Assembly (NCBI GenBank): GCA_008711295.1
Contig: VUYV01000046.1
Location: 845,515 to 909,514 of the forward strand
Reading direction: 5' to 3'
Length of the DNA: 64,000 nt
DNA from: Anarhynchus alexandrinus
Taxonomy: Eukaryota > Chordata > Aves > Charadriiformes > Charadriidae
Below are positions 1 to 14,992 of the stretch, one piece after another. The notes below the pieces were generated by a model. The model did no database searches. It saw only the letters and a program-made list of their open reading frames with translations, and had not been told where the DNA came from. The position numbers and the translations under genes were made by a program. Position 1 is the first letter of the stretch, and each line of letters opens with the position of its first letter.

Positions 1-1135
1 ACAGCCCAGTATGCTGTTGGCCATCTTTGTTGCAAGGGCCTACTACTAACTGCTGCTCACTGGTTGTCCACCAGGACCCCCAGGTCCTTTTCTGCAAAGC
101 TGCTTTCCAGCCGGTCAGCTCCAAGGCTGCTCTGCTGCATGGGGTTATCCTATCGGAGATGCACGAGCCTTTGTTGAACTGCATGAGGTTTCTGTCAGTC
201 TGTGTCTCCTGCCTGTCAAGTTCTCTCTGAATTGAAGGTCTGCCCTACTGTCCCCTGCAATTTGGTATCATCCAGGAATTTTCTGGGAATGCTCTATGAA
301 ATTATCCAAGCTGTTAATGAAGACATTATTGTCCCCTTTATTGATTCCTAAGGGACACCAGTATTAACTGGCAACCGTTTGGACTTTGTACTGCTAATCA
401 CAATCCTTTAAGCCTGGCTGTCCGGCCTGTTTTCCATCTACTTTATATGCTAGCTATCCACATCTTATGTCGTCAATTTGGTTATACACATGCTATAGGA
501 GACCATGTTCAAAGGTCATGCAAAAGTTAAAATATACAACATCTACTGCTGTTCCTTTGTCCATGAATCATCTCATCATAGGGAGGCAGTGAGGTTGCCA
601 AGGAATGATTTATCCTTGGTAAATCAGTGTTTGCTGTTCCCAGTCACTTTCTTGTCTGTCATGTGCTTGGAAATGGCTTTCAGAAGGGTTTCTTTATAGA
701 CCTGCTAGGGAGCTGAGGTTGATCTGCCTGTAGACCCCTGGTACTTCCTTCTTGAAGAAGGTTATGTTGTTTCCCTTTGTCCAGACATTAGAAACTCCCC
801 AACTTGGCATGACCTGTTAGAGGTCATAAGAGAGAGGCTTCACATTGGCCAGCTCTCTTGGCATTCATGAATTCATCTTACTGGGTTTTGTGCATTTGTG
901 TCCAGTTGGATTAAGTGCTTTGTATGTCTCTCTTCCTCTGCTGTGGCTAGTGTGTACTCCTACAGACTCTGCTAGTAGTCTTGGGGACCTGGGAAGGTAG
1001 ACCTTACTGGTGAAAAGAGGTAAAAAGGATGTGGAGTGTCTCAGGCTTTTCCATGACCTTTGTCATTAGGTCTCCAATTTGAGGCGTACTTTATGTTTGT
1101 GTAAACAGTCTTTACTACATGATACTTGACTTCTT
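1..1135 (-). mobile_element. Old antisense CR1 LINE fragment (ORF2 reverse transcriptase region)
   Basis: Read on the minus strand, the sequence follows the order of CR1 ORF2. The + strand has ccaccaggacccccaggtcc near 70-90, a degenerate copy of the region coding the end of the reverse transcriptase. Further along come the block around 505-560 (family motif: lysine-rich FDKVDIVY-type region), the 'atgcttggagatggc'-like block at 662-677, and the 'gacctttgtcaccaggtctcc'-like block near 1057-1075. It is heavily mutated with indels in every frame, so it is old. It continues before base 1. The right edge is uncertain to a few tens of bases. Confidence 0.75.
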
Positions 1136-1175
1136 GCAAGTGTGTCTACTAATCTGTTGGCTTTTTTCTTTACAG

Positions 1176-1304
1176 CTGCCCTTGAGGGGTTATGCTCAGC
1201 ATCAGTCATCTATCATTATCCGGGTGGTACTGGAGGTAAAGTTGGATCTCGCAGGGCACAGGGAGGTTCTCTTTCTGCTGAGGCAGGCAACAGGCACAGA
1301 CCAG
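1176..1304 (+). CDS. TRAPPC9: TRAPPC9 internal exon (about residues 244-287)
   Basis: The exon follows a pyrimidine-rich acceptor (cttttttctttacag) and ends at donor GTAAGG. It starts with the last two bases of an alanine codon and ends with the first base of a glycine codon. It reads [20 protein letters not shown] and continues to NRHRP, matching human TRAPPC9 closely. The stretch after GGTGGK is the least conserved part ([15 protein letters not shown] here), as expected for a loop between helices. A decayed antisense CR1 ends only about 40 bases before the acceptor. Internal start codons in this frame upstream of the exon are in intron sequence and are not used. Confidence 0.96.
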
Positions 1305-2295
1305 GTAAGGACGGGATTTCGTTTTTATTCTGTTTACCACCACTGAACATGTGAAAATTTCCTCCCTACTTCCTAACTCTGTAAAATCATACTGATGACA
1401 GGATAAAATGGAGCCGGGGGGTGGGAGGGGACAACTGTATTTCTTCTTAAGACTTACATTAATGACTTTTCTACTGTTTTGGTGTTAATGTTGACAGGTG
1501 TGCTTTGCATGGAGTTGCAAAGCTTTTAATCTCTTTGTCTGATTGTTAATAGTGTCTGTGTGAGTTTGAATTTTGCTGGAGAAGATGCAGACAGTTTTCA
1601 TAAAGTACACATGATGTGGCAGAGCTGCACATATTAAGAAGAATAAGTTATGTACATTTATTCAGAGGCGTTTTGCTATTTTAAAGTCAACATTTAATAA
1701 ATAGATTTGGTTAACTAAATACCAAGAAACCAACATAATTTTTAAGATTTAGTATACTTTTTCTAAACTCTCAGATTGTATAACTAATATGATAATGGTA
1801 TTAACATTGGTATGATAGACGTTCTTTGAGAAATGGCCTCCTTAAACTATTTCAGGACTTATTAGGAGAGTAACAGTAAGAAAAAAAAAAGGAAAATATC
1901 GTTAAGTCTGTGGTTCACCTGCATCTAGGATGTTGTATGCCATTTCAGTTTCCCAGCTCAAAAGAGCGTTCATGTTCCCTATCTCCCATTTTTCTACTTG
2001 AAGGAGATTGCAGACGGGCAACAAAGATGATCTTGGTATATTTTCTGTACAAAGAATGACTGAATAGCCTGGAACTCTAAAGTTCTGCAAAAGAGACGGC
2101 TGAGGAGAAATAAGAGAGATCTCTATAATACAGTGAATGTTGTGGAAGAGGATGGATAGGGATCAGAGGTTTGGTGCTACTTCCGATAGAAGAACTAGAG
2201 TACATTAAAATACAGCTAGCGGATGGAAATGAAAATGAAAGGAATTATTCTTTATCCAATTTATAGGTATAATGTGGAACTCCTTGTTAGGAGTT

Positions 2296-2442
2296 ACTGG
2301 ATCTGCTAGCGTGACAGAGGCAAGGCTGATGCAACTCCATGTCCCCAGGTCCAGCCAGTTGTAAGGCTGAGCGTGCATTCCCAGTAGGTGTACAGGCACA
2401 CTCACAGAAAACACATCACTCATAGGCACCAACAGCACTGAC
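2296..2442. repeat. Unidentified segment, first copy of a local duplication
   Basis: This stretch leads directly into the CR1 at 2443. It is repeated at 2724-2900 with about a dozen substitutions and a 27-base length difference. I do not recognise it as part of CR1. It may be unique intron sequence duplicated by assembly, or part of another repeat. Confidence 0.6.
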
Positions 2443-2722
2443 AGAAGGGCTGGAAGGATGATCCAGGGAACTACAGGCCAGTCAGTCTGACCTCAGTACC
2501 TGGGAAGGTCATGGAACAGATCATCCTCAGTGCCATTACACGGCACATGCAGGAGAACAGGGTGGTCAGGCCCAGTCAGCATGGGTTTGTGAAAGGCAGG
2601 TCATGCCTGACAAACCTGATCTCCTTCTATGATAAGGTGACCCACTTAGTGGATGAGGGAAAAGCTGTGGATGTTATCTACCTGGATTTTAGCAAAGCTT
2701 TTGACACCATTTCCCACAACAT
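2443..2722 (+). mobile_element. CR1 LINE ORF2 fragment, first copy, cut at an N
   Basis: Encodes the start of the CR1 reverse-transcriptase palm: [20 protein letters not shown], then [20 protein letters not shown], then [25 protein letters not shown] is the RT motif carrying the first catalytic aspartate. It stops at the single N at 2723. Nearly identical sequence (two differences seen) restarts at about 2901. Confidence 0.93.
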
Positions 2723-2723
2723 N
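2723..2723. other. Single N at a duplication boundary (probable contig join)
   Basis: The base is N. Sequence 2296-2722 is repeated at 2724-3177 immediately after it. This suggests two overlapping contigs or haplotypes placed end to end. Confidence 0.7.
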
Positions 2724-2900
2724 ACTGGATCTGCTAGCATGACAGAGGCAAGGCTGATGCAACTCCATGTCCCCAGGTCCATCCAGTCGTAAGGCTCAGC
2801 GTGCATTCCCAATGGATGTACAGGCACATGCACAATGTATGTGCCCAGAGCCACACAGACAGAAAACACATCACTCATAGGCACTGATGGCACTGACAGA

Positions 2901-3885
2901 AGGGCTGGAAGGAGGATCCAGGGAACTACAGGCCGGTCAGTCTGACCTCAGTACCTGGGAAGGTCATGGAACAGATCATCCTCAGTGCCATTACACGGCA
3001 CATGCAGGAGAACAGGGTGGTCAGGCCCAGTCAGCATGGGTTTGTGAAAGGCAGGTCATGCCTGACAAACCTGATCTCCTTCTATGATAAGGTGACCCAC
3101 TTAGTGGATGAGGGAAAAGCTGTGGATGTTATCTACCTGGATTTTAGCAAAGCTTTTGACACCATTTCCCACAACATTCTCCTGGGGAAACTGGCTGCTC
3201 ATGGCCTGGACAGGTGTACACTTTGCTGGGTAAAAAAACTGGCTGATGGCCATGCCCAGAGAGTGGTGGTGAATGGAGTTACATCCAGGTGGTGTCCTCC
3301 GGGGCTCAGTGCTGGGGCCAGTTCTCTTTAATATCTTTATCAATGATCTGGGTGAGGGGATCGAATGCACTCTCAGTAAGTTTGCAGATGACACCAAGCT
3401 GGGCAGGCGTGTTGATCTGCTTGAGTGTAGGATGGCTCTACAGAGGGATCTGGCCAGGCTGGATCGATGAGCCGAGGCCAGTGGTATGAGGTTCAACAAG
3501 GCCAAGTGCCAGGTCCTGCACTTGGGTCACAACAACCCCATGCAGTGCTACGGGCATGGGGAAGAGTGGCTGGAAAGCTGCCCAGCAGAGAAAGAACCTG
3601 GGTGTGTTGGTCGACAGCCAGCTGAATATGAGCCAGCAGTGTGCCCAGGTGGCCAAGAAGGCTAATGGCATCCTGGCTTGTATCAGGAATGGTGTGGCCA
3701 GCAGGACTAGGGAAGTGGTGGTTGCCCTGTACTCAGCACTGGTCAGGCCCCACCTCAAGTACTGCGTTCAGTTTTGGGCCCCTCATCACAAGAAAGACAT
3801 TGAGGTGCTGGAGGTTTGGTTAATAGTTGGACTTGATGATCTTAAAGGTCCCTTCCAACCTCAGCAATTCGATGATTCTATGAAC
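2901..3885 (+). mobile_element. CR1 LINE 3' part (RT, C-terminal domain, 3' end), frameshifted
   Basis: It runs from the RT palm ([20 protein letters not shown]) through [19 protein letters not shown] and FADDTKL, where FADD holds the catalytic aspartate pair, to the C-terminal segment [20 protein letters not shown] and [18 protein letters not shown]. These parts lie in different frames (breaks near 3250-3290 and 3470-3560), so no product is possible. After about 3815 the sequence jumps by deletion to the CR1 3' tail, ending in gatgattctatga at about 3885. It is inserted in the same orientation as TRAPPC9. Confidence 0.93.
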
Positions 3886-6800
3886 AGCTTCATCCTGCTC
3901 CCCTCTCTGGCTGATCAGGATCAAAGCCTCTTAGTAGTATGGATCCATCCAGTAGCAGGTTTTAGTCACTCAGGCTATCCAGTAGCTGGCTGCTGGATTG
4001 ACAGGTCTCACCAGTTACCAGCACCTGGACCTACAACCCTCCGAGACCCAGAGCCCATTCCAGTTGGTACTTAGACCTATGCACACATGCACTCCCCTTA
4101 TCCCTCTGTTTTTCCATGCTTGTTTCCTAAACTGCCTTCGTCCCTCCTTTTCCCTGCCTTTGATTCGTCCCCTACACATTTTATAGGGAATCTTGTACAA
4201 TCCCAAGATGTTCTTTCCCTGTATCCTATAATGACTCCCATATCCCTCGAGGAAGTAACCCCCCACAGTCTGTCTGTGAGGTGATCCAGAGACAGCTGCT
4301 CATATTAATTAATCTTCATGGGTTTCACCCCCCGGGCAGCTCTGTTGACCCTGATTAGGTTATTGGGGTGCAGCTGACTGTCACCATTCCTCTGTGCTCC
4401 TTTGTGTTTGTGGAGATGAGCCTTTAATCGCATAACCTAACGCTTGCTGCATGGTGTCAAGACTCCTGAAAGTTTCTGTGGCTTCCAGGAGAGGCTGGCT
4501 AGGGTAGGGAAAGAAAAATGTGTTGATTATTATAAGCTAGACGGGCCTATGGTTTAACCCAGCACAGCTGTTTCTGGGCATATACTTGGGTTCTTACACA
4601 GGATTGAAACAAACAGAAGCCGGGTTTAAGTGCTGGTGTAAGTACTCTTGTGTGTGATGTGATCAAAATTAATTCCTTCATCTAAAAAATCCAACCCCCC
4701 ATCTTTATTCATCTATAAATCATAATCTAGTAAACATTTGCTTTGTGTTACGTTTATTACAAACTGTGTATATTGACACCAGATAATGGTGATAATAAAA
4801 TGACCTTATTTCAGGAGAGACTACTTATTTTTTTGTATAATATCTAGTCATTAAAATCTATACATTTGGTCCCATTTTATGTTGGCTGTTAGGGTATAAT
4901 TTCACACACTTATTAACCTTTGTCCACTTTTCAACGAGTATTTAACAGCAAGTGTTGCAGTCTGTTCGTTTGTAACAGGTACTCCTGTTTACTAAAGAAA
5001 GTAACAAGTCACAGCTATCAGAATATCTGAATGAAATATATTTTGGGTATATTATTGCTGCTTCTGTATGCAATTTGTCTTGTAATTCAAAGCCCTATCA
5101 CTGTTAGCAGTTTGTGAACTTGTTAGTGTGGCTGTACTTTAAAAATGTTTTAATTTCATGTGACAAGATTTTACAAAGGACTACGTACCAAACACTTCCA
5201 TGAGGAAAACCTGATTACAGGCTTTTTGTCATCCCTTCCAGATGAAAACATGACTTCACGGTCCATTAGCTATTGTTCGCTAACTCTAGTTAGGATCTCT
5301 TCATGTTTAGTGATCTGAGCTGCTAAACTGTCTCGCCAAACAGCTATTGTTGTGATGTCTTTTTCCTACAAGGTTTTCTGGAAGTTTCTTTTCAATACCC
5401 TTTTTTTGACTCTGCAGGGCCTTTCATTTAAAATCTTTTCAAACTGCACCTTTGTTTATGATCCACTTTGTTATAAATAATTTTGTGAGGACGTTATTTA
5501 ATCCGGGGAACAATTTCCAGTGTATCTTTAGGATAAAGCCAGAAACAAAAGGGGGTTCCAAACTGTGCAAATCAAGAAATGCTGTACTTGGAACTGACAT
5601 TCAACTCATGCCTACTTTTGAGGCATATAGATGTGAGAGTTAGCTTTATTGTTTCCTGATGCGCCTGGAATCGCACCTCTTTTTGTGCCTGTACTTCAGC
5701 CTTGACAGGATGGAGTTTCTTGATATTATCTTTGTGCCCAGACCCGATCAAGAGAAACACCTTTCTCTTGAATCTCCTGTGTTTTCCATCAGTTGGCATT
5801 TTTAGGCTATAGCACAGGACCTGCCTGCTCAAAAAATGTTGTGGTGTCTGCTTTATTTAAAAACATTTCTGGAGAGAGAAGCATTAATATTGTCTGTCTG
5901 TATAATATAGAGCAGAAGCTTAAGAGGGCAGTGTTAAATTCTCGGGATGGTGGTTTCTTTTTTTTTCATACTGTGCAGAACTGAAATATCTTTCATACCT
6001 GTCTATAAACATCAAAATATTGTCTGGTTTTTTGTTGGTGCACCCTTCAACTTCTTTTGAAACTCTTTTGGTAGGAATAGTTCATTCAGAAGAGAATTGT
6101 TAATAATGTAGTGTTTAAACTACTCATCTGATGGAAGGAGACATGGAATCTTGCTTGCTCCAGACAAGGTTTCTTCCTTGGTCATTGCCATGAGCCCTTG
6201 GACTGCAGTGTCTTGCTGATTGTGAGAAGGGAACTTTGATGTGTTCAAGAAGTGTGACTTCTCACGTTCCTAAAACTTTTTGGTTTTAGGGGGAGAGCTT
6301 TAGGCTGTGTCCCCTTGAAGGGCTGGATTCCTCTCTGCAGCCTTCAGTGTAAAAGAAGATTTTGACTTGCTTAGTTCCTGTTGGCCAGGAACCTGGCCAT
6401 GATCTGTTGGCTATGTGATTTTTATGTTGAATAAGTTGAATTTAGATTGCTTTATGTTTAGCTTACTAGCTGGTTTGGGTTTCTCTATTGTGTTTTATTT
6501 GTTCAAAGTGCTAAGCTCTTAAGTTTGTCACCTGACTTTTCCTCTTTCCCCAAGCAGAATTAGGACACCTGAGCGAAGTGTTGGAGTATCTTTTTTGACC
6601 TAGCTCTAGATCTCTGCTTCACTAGTCTGGAGTCTGAGCAAATCAGCCGAAGAGAGGTCCTGTCTCGCTCATAAAGCAATTGTTTTTGACTGCTTAACCC
6701 TTCATCTTAACAATTTTATTACCATATTTAATCAAAATTTAGGGAAACAAGGTGTTATATATCTGATAATCCAATTTTGCAATACTCTCGGCAACTATTT

Positions 6801-8676
6801 TATGTGACTCGTCTGGCTTTTTGGGTTGGCATGACTCAATTATTCAGAAAATTTGGTGGAGTGAAATTATTGACAATTGAAAGGGATAAAATTACTCGAA
6901 AATGTTATTCTAGAGTATTGTGTAGATTAAATGAGCTCCCACAAGGAGATTTAAGTGCTGTAGGACCTGATATTAAAACATAGTAAGTGGACTGTGATGG
7001 AAACTTGCCAACTAAAACAAGAATAAAGAAAACTGAGAGAAAGGATATGGCTTTAAATTACTGAAAAATCTTCAATTCTTCTTGATGTGTCTCAGAATTC
7101 ATTGCAAGTTTATGGGATTTTTCCATTTGTTTTTTAACAAAATGAGATTTAACATATGGCGACTACTTGAATTATAATTGGTAGTCCCTCAAAATAGCAA
7201 TGATGATCCTAATAAATCTTATAATTTTGTTCAAGCCTGCTGTTAGTTATAAAACATTGTAAAAGCTTATTTTGTTGGCTATATTTAAGGCTGAAAAAAA
7301 AATCATTTTTGTTCCTCCTTTTAGGGGCACAAGAAGTTCTCATTGATCCAGGTACATTATTTTCATGCATGTTTCCAAAGTCTTTTCTTTTATTACTTGC
7401 ATATGTTTTGCATTTGTATAGACAGTTACTGCCACTTGCCAAAACTAGTACTGATTCCTGGTGCTTCAGTTTTTGGCTATAAATCTTGAGGAAGCAAAGA
7501 GACTGAAGGGTAACTGGCACAAAATAAATGATGTAGTTCCATGATTGTGTCCCTGTTAATTCTGATCCAGATTGTTTCTTCTCACGAGTAGTGAGGATTT
7601 TTAAATTTTTATTAACCGACAAATCTGAATGGTTACATGTAGTCTTGTAGCGTCATAGTACTCTTTCAATCATCACTAACGAAGATTTTGCACTTAATTT
7701 CCATAAAACCCCATAAAATGTTAATCTATAGATGTGCTTGGTATGATTCTTTAAGGTTGACAAACATATAAAAAAAGTTGCTTTAGCATTTGAGCATGTA
7801 AATTAACATATTTCTGAATATACAGAGAGGAGTAGAAAGTATCTTTCACAGTAGTTTTTTAACTGCCTATTGAGAGTTGAGTCCAGCTCTGAAACACAAA
7901 GACTTCTTTGCCTTCTTAGTAGAGAAACCTCTTGGAGCAATAAATGACTGTATAAATTTAGGCATGTAATCCTACAGATTAAGTAACATGTGAAAAGGTA
8001 TAGAGCCTTGCCAAACCTTTGATGTATGTTTTCAATTTTATTATGTTAACTCTGCAATAAAATTAAATTCTAGAAATAAAATTTTCATGTTCTTTGTAAT
8101 ACCCCAGATTTCCTTGGCTTCTATTTCCGATTCTTATCCCTGATGTATGTAAAGACTCTTTCTGTCTCGTGCCTTCTTTCTTATATAAGAAAAGCAATTT
8201 CTTACTGTTTTGTCTGAGCCTCAGGTAATTTTTCTTTTAATTTGGGAGGCTCAGATTTGGTGGCCTTTGTTACAATGTAACACTTGGCTGTCTGTGATTA
8301 GACATAGGGAAGAGAAGTATTTGTTTTAAGTGATTTGAGGTCACTGTTATAATAATTACGTTATAAGATAATTGCCCATTTTTTTTTTTTTAGGTGTGCT
8401 TCAGAAATTTAAGTTTTAAGTAGAACAAGGAATAATTCAAAGATTAAAATTACATATTCAGATGTGGCCATAATCTAATCGAAGCAATCTAATATTTTAG
8501 TCATAGTCTAAATATTCAGATCAGTGTAAAACATGAATATATTTGTTTTTTACTAAGTGAAAGATTATTTCGTGTTTGCTGGTTTATGATTGAATCAGTT
8601 TTTCATTTGCACTCCTTAAAATAGCATAATAAAACCAGAACTAGTATTTTCTAGGTAGGACATGATTTCTTTCTAG

Positions 8677-11473
<2,797 letters not shown>

Positions 11474-13069
11474 TGAAGTGTGAAAATTATTTAGATTCAG
11501 GAGACTCCAGTTTATTTTCATGTATCGCTACCTTCCTTCTCAGTAGGACTTGACTTCTGAGGATTTTCACATCTGTGAGTCTGGTTTAAAAGGTGTTCAG
11601 AGTTTATCTAAAAACATGAGGACTTAGTTTGAGATTAAAGACTCCATTGGTTATTCTCCCTTGTGGAGAAAAAAAAAAAATCCCATTGTTGTTCTATTGT
11701 GATGTTGTAGTAGGGAAGAACAGCTGCTTGGGACAGATCTGCAACAGATTTTTTTTCTTTTCTTGATTGTATCGCATTAAGTGAAACTGTGAGCAAATTG
11801 GGAGCTTAAGAGTGACTAGTGTTGTTAATCAATTGAATTTTTGTTGTGTAGTGGGAAGTCTTGGTTAGGCCAATCAGAAAAGAATTCAGAGGAGAAAATC
11901 AGTATTTGGAACTGTGAGAAAAATGCTCAGTGCCACCACAGAACAAGACTAACACTATATCAGTGTCTCAAGCTTGGTGTCACTGGTTACAGAGAGACTG
12001 CTGTGGTTGAAAGAATTCATAAAAAGCTGTTAGGTTTCTTACCATTTTTCCTATTTTGCTCGTTACATCTTGGTAAGACTGCAGTTTAAGTCCACACCAT
12101 TAAGCCCAGATGAGGACAGTAAATTTATGAGGGAGGTCGAATACTTCTTGCATTTGCGGAGAATACTTTCTGTGGAGTCAATTTTCTAACTCAACATAAA
12201 CAAGAAATTAATTAATTGATAAGCTATTATAAAAATCATCAATGTTGTTGCAGAGTACCTTAATTGCTGTAATCCTTGTAGTGCTAAGGGCGTTCTCTTT
12301 AATTCTGTAGTCAGTCTTTCACTGGCAGCTCTGTAGCCTTTCTTGTAAGCTGCTGTGACAGTATTTCTCCCTTGTTGTTCTTGCGCTGTTATTCTCATGG
12401 CCTGTAAACTCCAGTATTGTTGTTATGTTGTTTTTTTATGGAAGCAATCACTGTCATTGTGAGAATCACCTGTTCTCCTCCCTGACACCACTGTTGTTGC
12501 AACTTTCACTTTATATTAGAGGAAAAAGATAAGACTTAGTGAATGGCAAAGTATGTAATTTGTTTAAATAGCTGATAAGTATTACTAAGAACACACAAGC
12601 ACAAAGCTTGGCAGCTCATCAGCACGCAACACGTGTCCTGATCAAAGCTTGCCCCAGTCAGCTCTAATAGTGTCCCAAATAGAAACAACTAAGAGTTCAA
12701 GTTGGTCCTGATGAAACGCATCTAGTGAAAAAGTGTGGTGAGAAGGCATCATTGTTTTTGTCACCTGCTGTGTTGGAGAGAACCAGAGAAGGACGTTCTG
12801 GAGGCCACACTGCTTTTCTTCCTAGCTGGCTGGTCTCTTTCTCTCTGCTTTGTTTTTCCCGTAAAGGAACTTTGAACCTGATGTATGCCATCAGCTATTG
12901 ACCCCGCAAATAAATCTTTGTGCATGTAAAGCATGCCTCAGTATGCATTGTTATGCTATATAAAATATATTCTATAAATGCTAGATCTCCCACTGTCTGG
13001 AAAACCTTGACATAAAAATCAGGTGTATTATGTATTTTTGTCGTAGCTCAGTCAGAATTTAGGGAGTTA

Positions 13070-14241
13070 ATGCAGATATCATCTAGCAACCTTCAGCAAA
13101 GTGTTTGGCACTGCTTTCCACAGCCTTCTCCTAACAAGCTGGCAAGATGCAGACTGGATGGGTGGTCTGCAAGATGGGTAGGAAGTTGGCTAATGGGCTG
13201 CACTCAGAGGGTGGTGATCAAATATTTTTACTCAGGCTGGCAGCCTGTCACAACTGTGGTCCCCCAGGGATTGATACTGGGCCCCACACTGTTCAGCTTC
13301 TTCAAAAATTATCTGGATGATGGGGTTGATGATGACACCAAACCGGGTGGTGAGGTGGACACATTAGAAGGGAGAGATGTTTCAGGGGGAGGCCTGGACA
13401 GGCTGGAAGAGTGGGCTAGGAAGAACTGGATGAGGTTTAACAAAGACTAGTGCAAGGTTCTGCACCTGGGGTGACCTAATCAAAGAGACCAGTACAGGCT
13501 GGGATCTCTGTATGGCTGGGACGGACCTCAGCATTCTGGGAGACAACCAGCTGAAGAGGAGTCAGCAGTGCGCCACTGCAGCAACAAAGTCAAAATTGGA
13601 TCCTGGGCTGCATCCGCAGGGGCATTGCTATTCGAGACAGAGACGTGATCATCCCACTCTACTCGGCCCTTGTCAGGCCACATCTGGAGTACTGTGTCCA
13701 GTTCTGGTCTCCACAGTTCAAGAAAGACGTGGACAGACTGGAGAGGGTCCAAAGGAGGGCCACAAAGATGATCAAAGCAGGGCTGGAGAACCTGTTCGAT
13801 GAGGAAGGACTGAAAGAGTTAGGTCTTTTTCTCCCTGGAGAAGAGAAGGCTCGGGTGGGGGGGGAAATCTCTTCACAGTATTCCAGTACTCAAAGGGTGG
13901 CTACAAAGAGGACAGAGGCTCTCTTCTCACAAGGAGACATATGGATAAGTCAAGGCATACAAGGGTACAAGTTGCACCAGGAAACGTTTCACAATTTTTT
14001 TTTACACTAAGAATAATCATTCACTGGAACAACCTCTGCAGGGCTGTGGTCGAGTCCACATCATTGGAGGTTTTCAAGGTGCTGCTGGACAGGGTGTTAA
14101 CTGGACGAACTCTCAGGAAGAGTCATCCTGTGATAGGTTAGAGAAACAAATGATAGGATGGTGCTTTTCTCTTGCAGGTAGATAGAACAACTAATATTTG
14201 GCAGCAGAAAAAAGCCCTTACAGAATAAAGTGTATGCCTCT
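13070..14241 (+). mobile_element. CR1 LINE 3' part, first copy
   Basis: Degenerate RT (PQGLILGPTLF at about 13263-13295, with the catalytic region damaged to VDDDTKPGG) is followed by the C-terminal part: [40 protein letters not shown] and [20 protein letters not shown] in shifted frames. The 3' part (GDIWISQGIQG, NNLCRAVVESTSLEVFKVLL) belongs to a subfamily different from the copies at 27740 and 31568 but shared with the copy at 46155-46925. From 13674 it is repeated at 14413. Confidence 0.92.
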
Positions 14242-14411
14242 TGTTATAAGTTAGTCTCACAAATTGAGGCGAGGAGACAGAGCCAATTAAATTTGAAGTA
14301 TTTATTAGCAAGCGGCAGCAAGCAAAACAGCGCTGGGCGGCCCGGGAGTCTCACTCCGCCGACGGCGCGCACTTTAACCCCGCCAGAGTCCCCTTCTTAT
14401 AGTGGCTTTCG
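14242..14411 (-). mobile_element. Retroviral-type LTR fragment (R/U5 end), minus strand
   Basis: It begins TGTTATAAG on the + strand. Read on the minus strand the fragment has, in order, a TATA-like CTATAAGAAGG near 14396-14404, a GC-rich transcribed stretch, a polyadenylation signal in GCTAATAAATA near 14300-14310, a U5-like stretch and a terminal CA at 14242. That is the layout of the 3' half of an endogenous retrovirus LTR. The U3 part is absent because the sequence stops at the N at 14412. The integrated edge falls exactly where the second copy of the surrounding sequence (14992/14993) continues without an insert. Family not determined. Confidence 0.72.
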
Positions 14412-14412
14412 N
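14412..14412. other. Single N at a duplication boundary (probable contig join)
   Basis: The N separates the LTR fragment from a second copy of the CR1 sequence. It probably replaces the rest of the LTR or provirus and marks where a second haplotype contig was appended. Confidence 0.7.
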
Positions 14413-14992
14413 CAGGCCACATCTGGAGTACTGTGTCCAGTTCTGGTCTCCACAGTTCAAGAAAGACGTGGACAGACTGGAGAGGGTCCAAAGGAGGGCC
14501 ACAAAGATGATCAAAGCAGGGCTGGAGAACCTGTTCGATGAGGAAGGACTGAAAGAGTTAGGTCTTTTTCTCCCTGGAGAAGAGAAGGCTCGGGTGGGGG
14601 GGGAAATCTCTTCACAGTATTCCAGTACTCAAAGGGTGGCTACAAAGAGGACAGAGGCTCTCTTCTCACAAGGAGACATATGGATAAGTCAAGGCATACA
14701 AGGGTACAAGTTGCACCAGGAAACGTTTCACTGCAATATAAGAAATTTTTTTTTACAGTAAGAATAATCATTCACTGGAACAACCTCCGCAGGGCTGTGG
14801 TGGAGTCCACATCATTGGAGGTTTTCAAGGTGCTGCTGGACAGGGTGTTAACTGGACGAACTCTCAGGAAGAGTCATCCTGTGATAGGTTAGAGAAACAA
14901 ATGATAGGATGGTGCTTTTCTCTTGCAGGTAGATAGAACAACTAATATTTGGCAGCAGAAAAAAGCCCTTACAGAATAAAGTGTATGCCTCT
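14413..14992 (+). mobile_element. CR1 LINE 3' part, second copy (LTR-free version)
   Basis: It repeats 13674-14241 almost exactly. Differences seen are an extra 12 bases or so near 14733-14745 (tgcaatataagaa) and a few substitutions (ctgcag/ccgcag, gtcgag/gtggag). Flanking sequence after the CR1 end (gcagcagaaaaaagccc, gtgtatgcctct) is duplicated too, so this is not an independent transposon insertion. At 14993 it continues as gataaacaag, with no LTR. Confidence 0.9.

Noticed and set aside
2205..2893. Minus-strand open frames in both duplicate copies with similar peptides (PMSDVFSV..., LGTWSCISLASV...) and an in-frame 27-base indel
   Set aside because: Most substitutions between the copies change the amino acid, so there is no sign of selection on a protein. 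They follow from the DNA duplication around the N.
3556..4074. 172-codon open frame that could be called a gene
   Set aside because: Its first two thirds are the CR1 ORF2 C-terminal domain and the rest is CR1 tail and intron read through by chance; it is a transposon relic.
7209..7622. 137-codon minus-strand open frame
   Set aside because: Low-complexity, lysine/asparagine-rich translation of AT-rich intron; no motif, no splice context and no similarity recognised.
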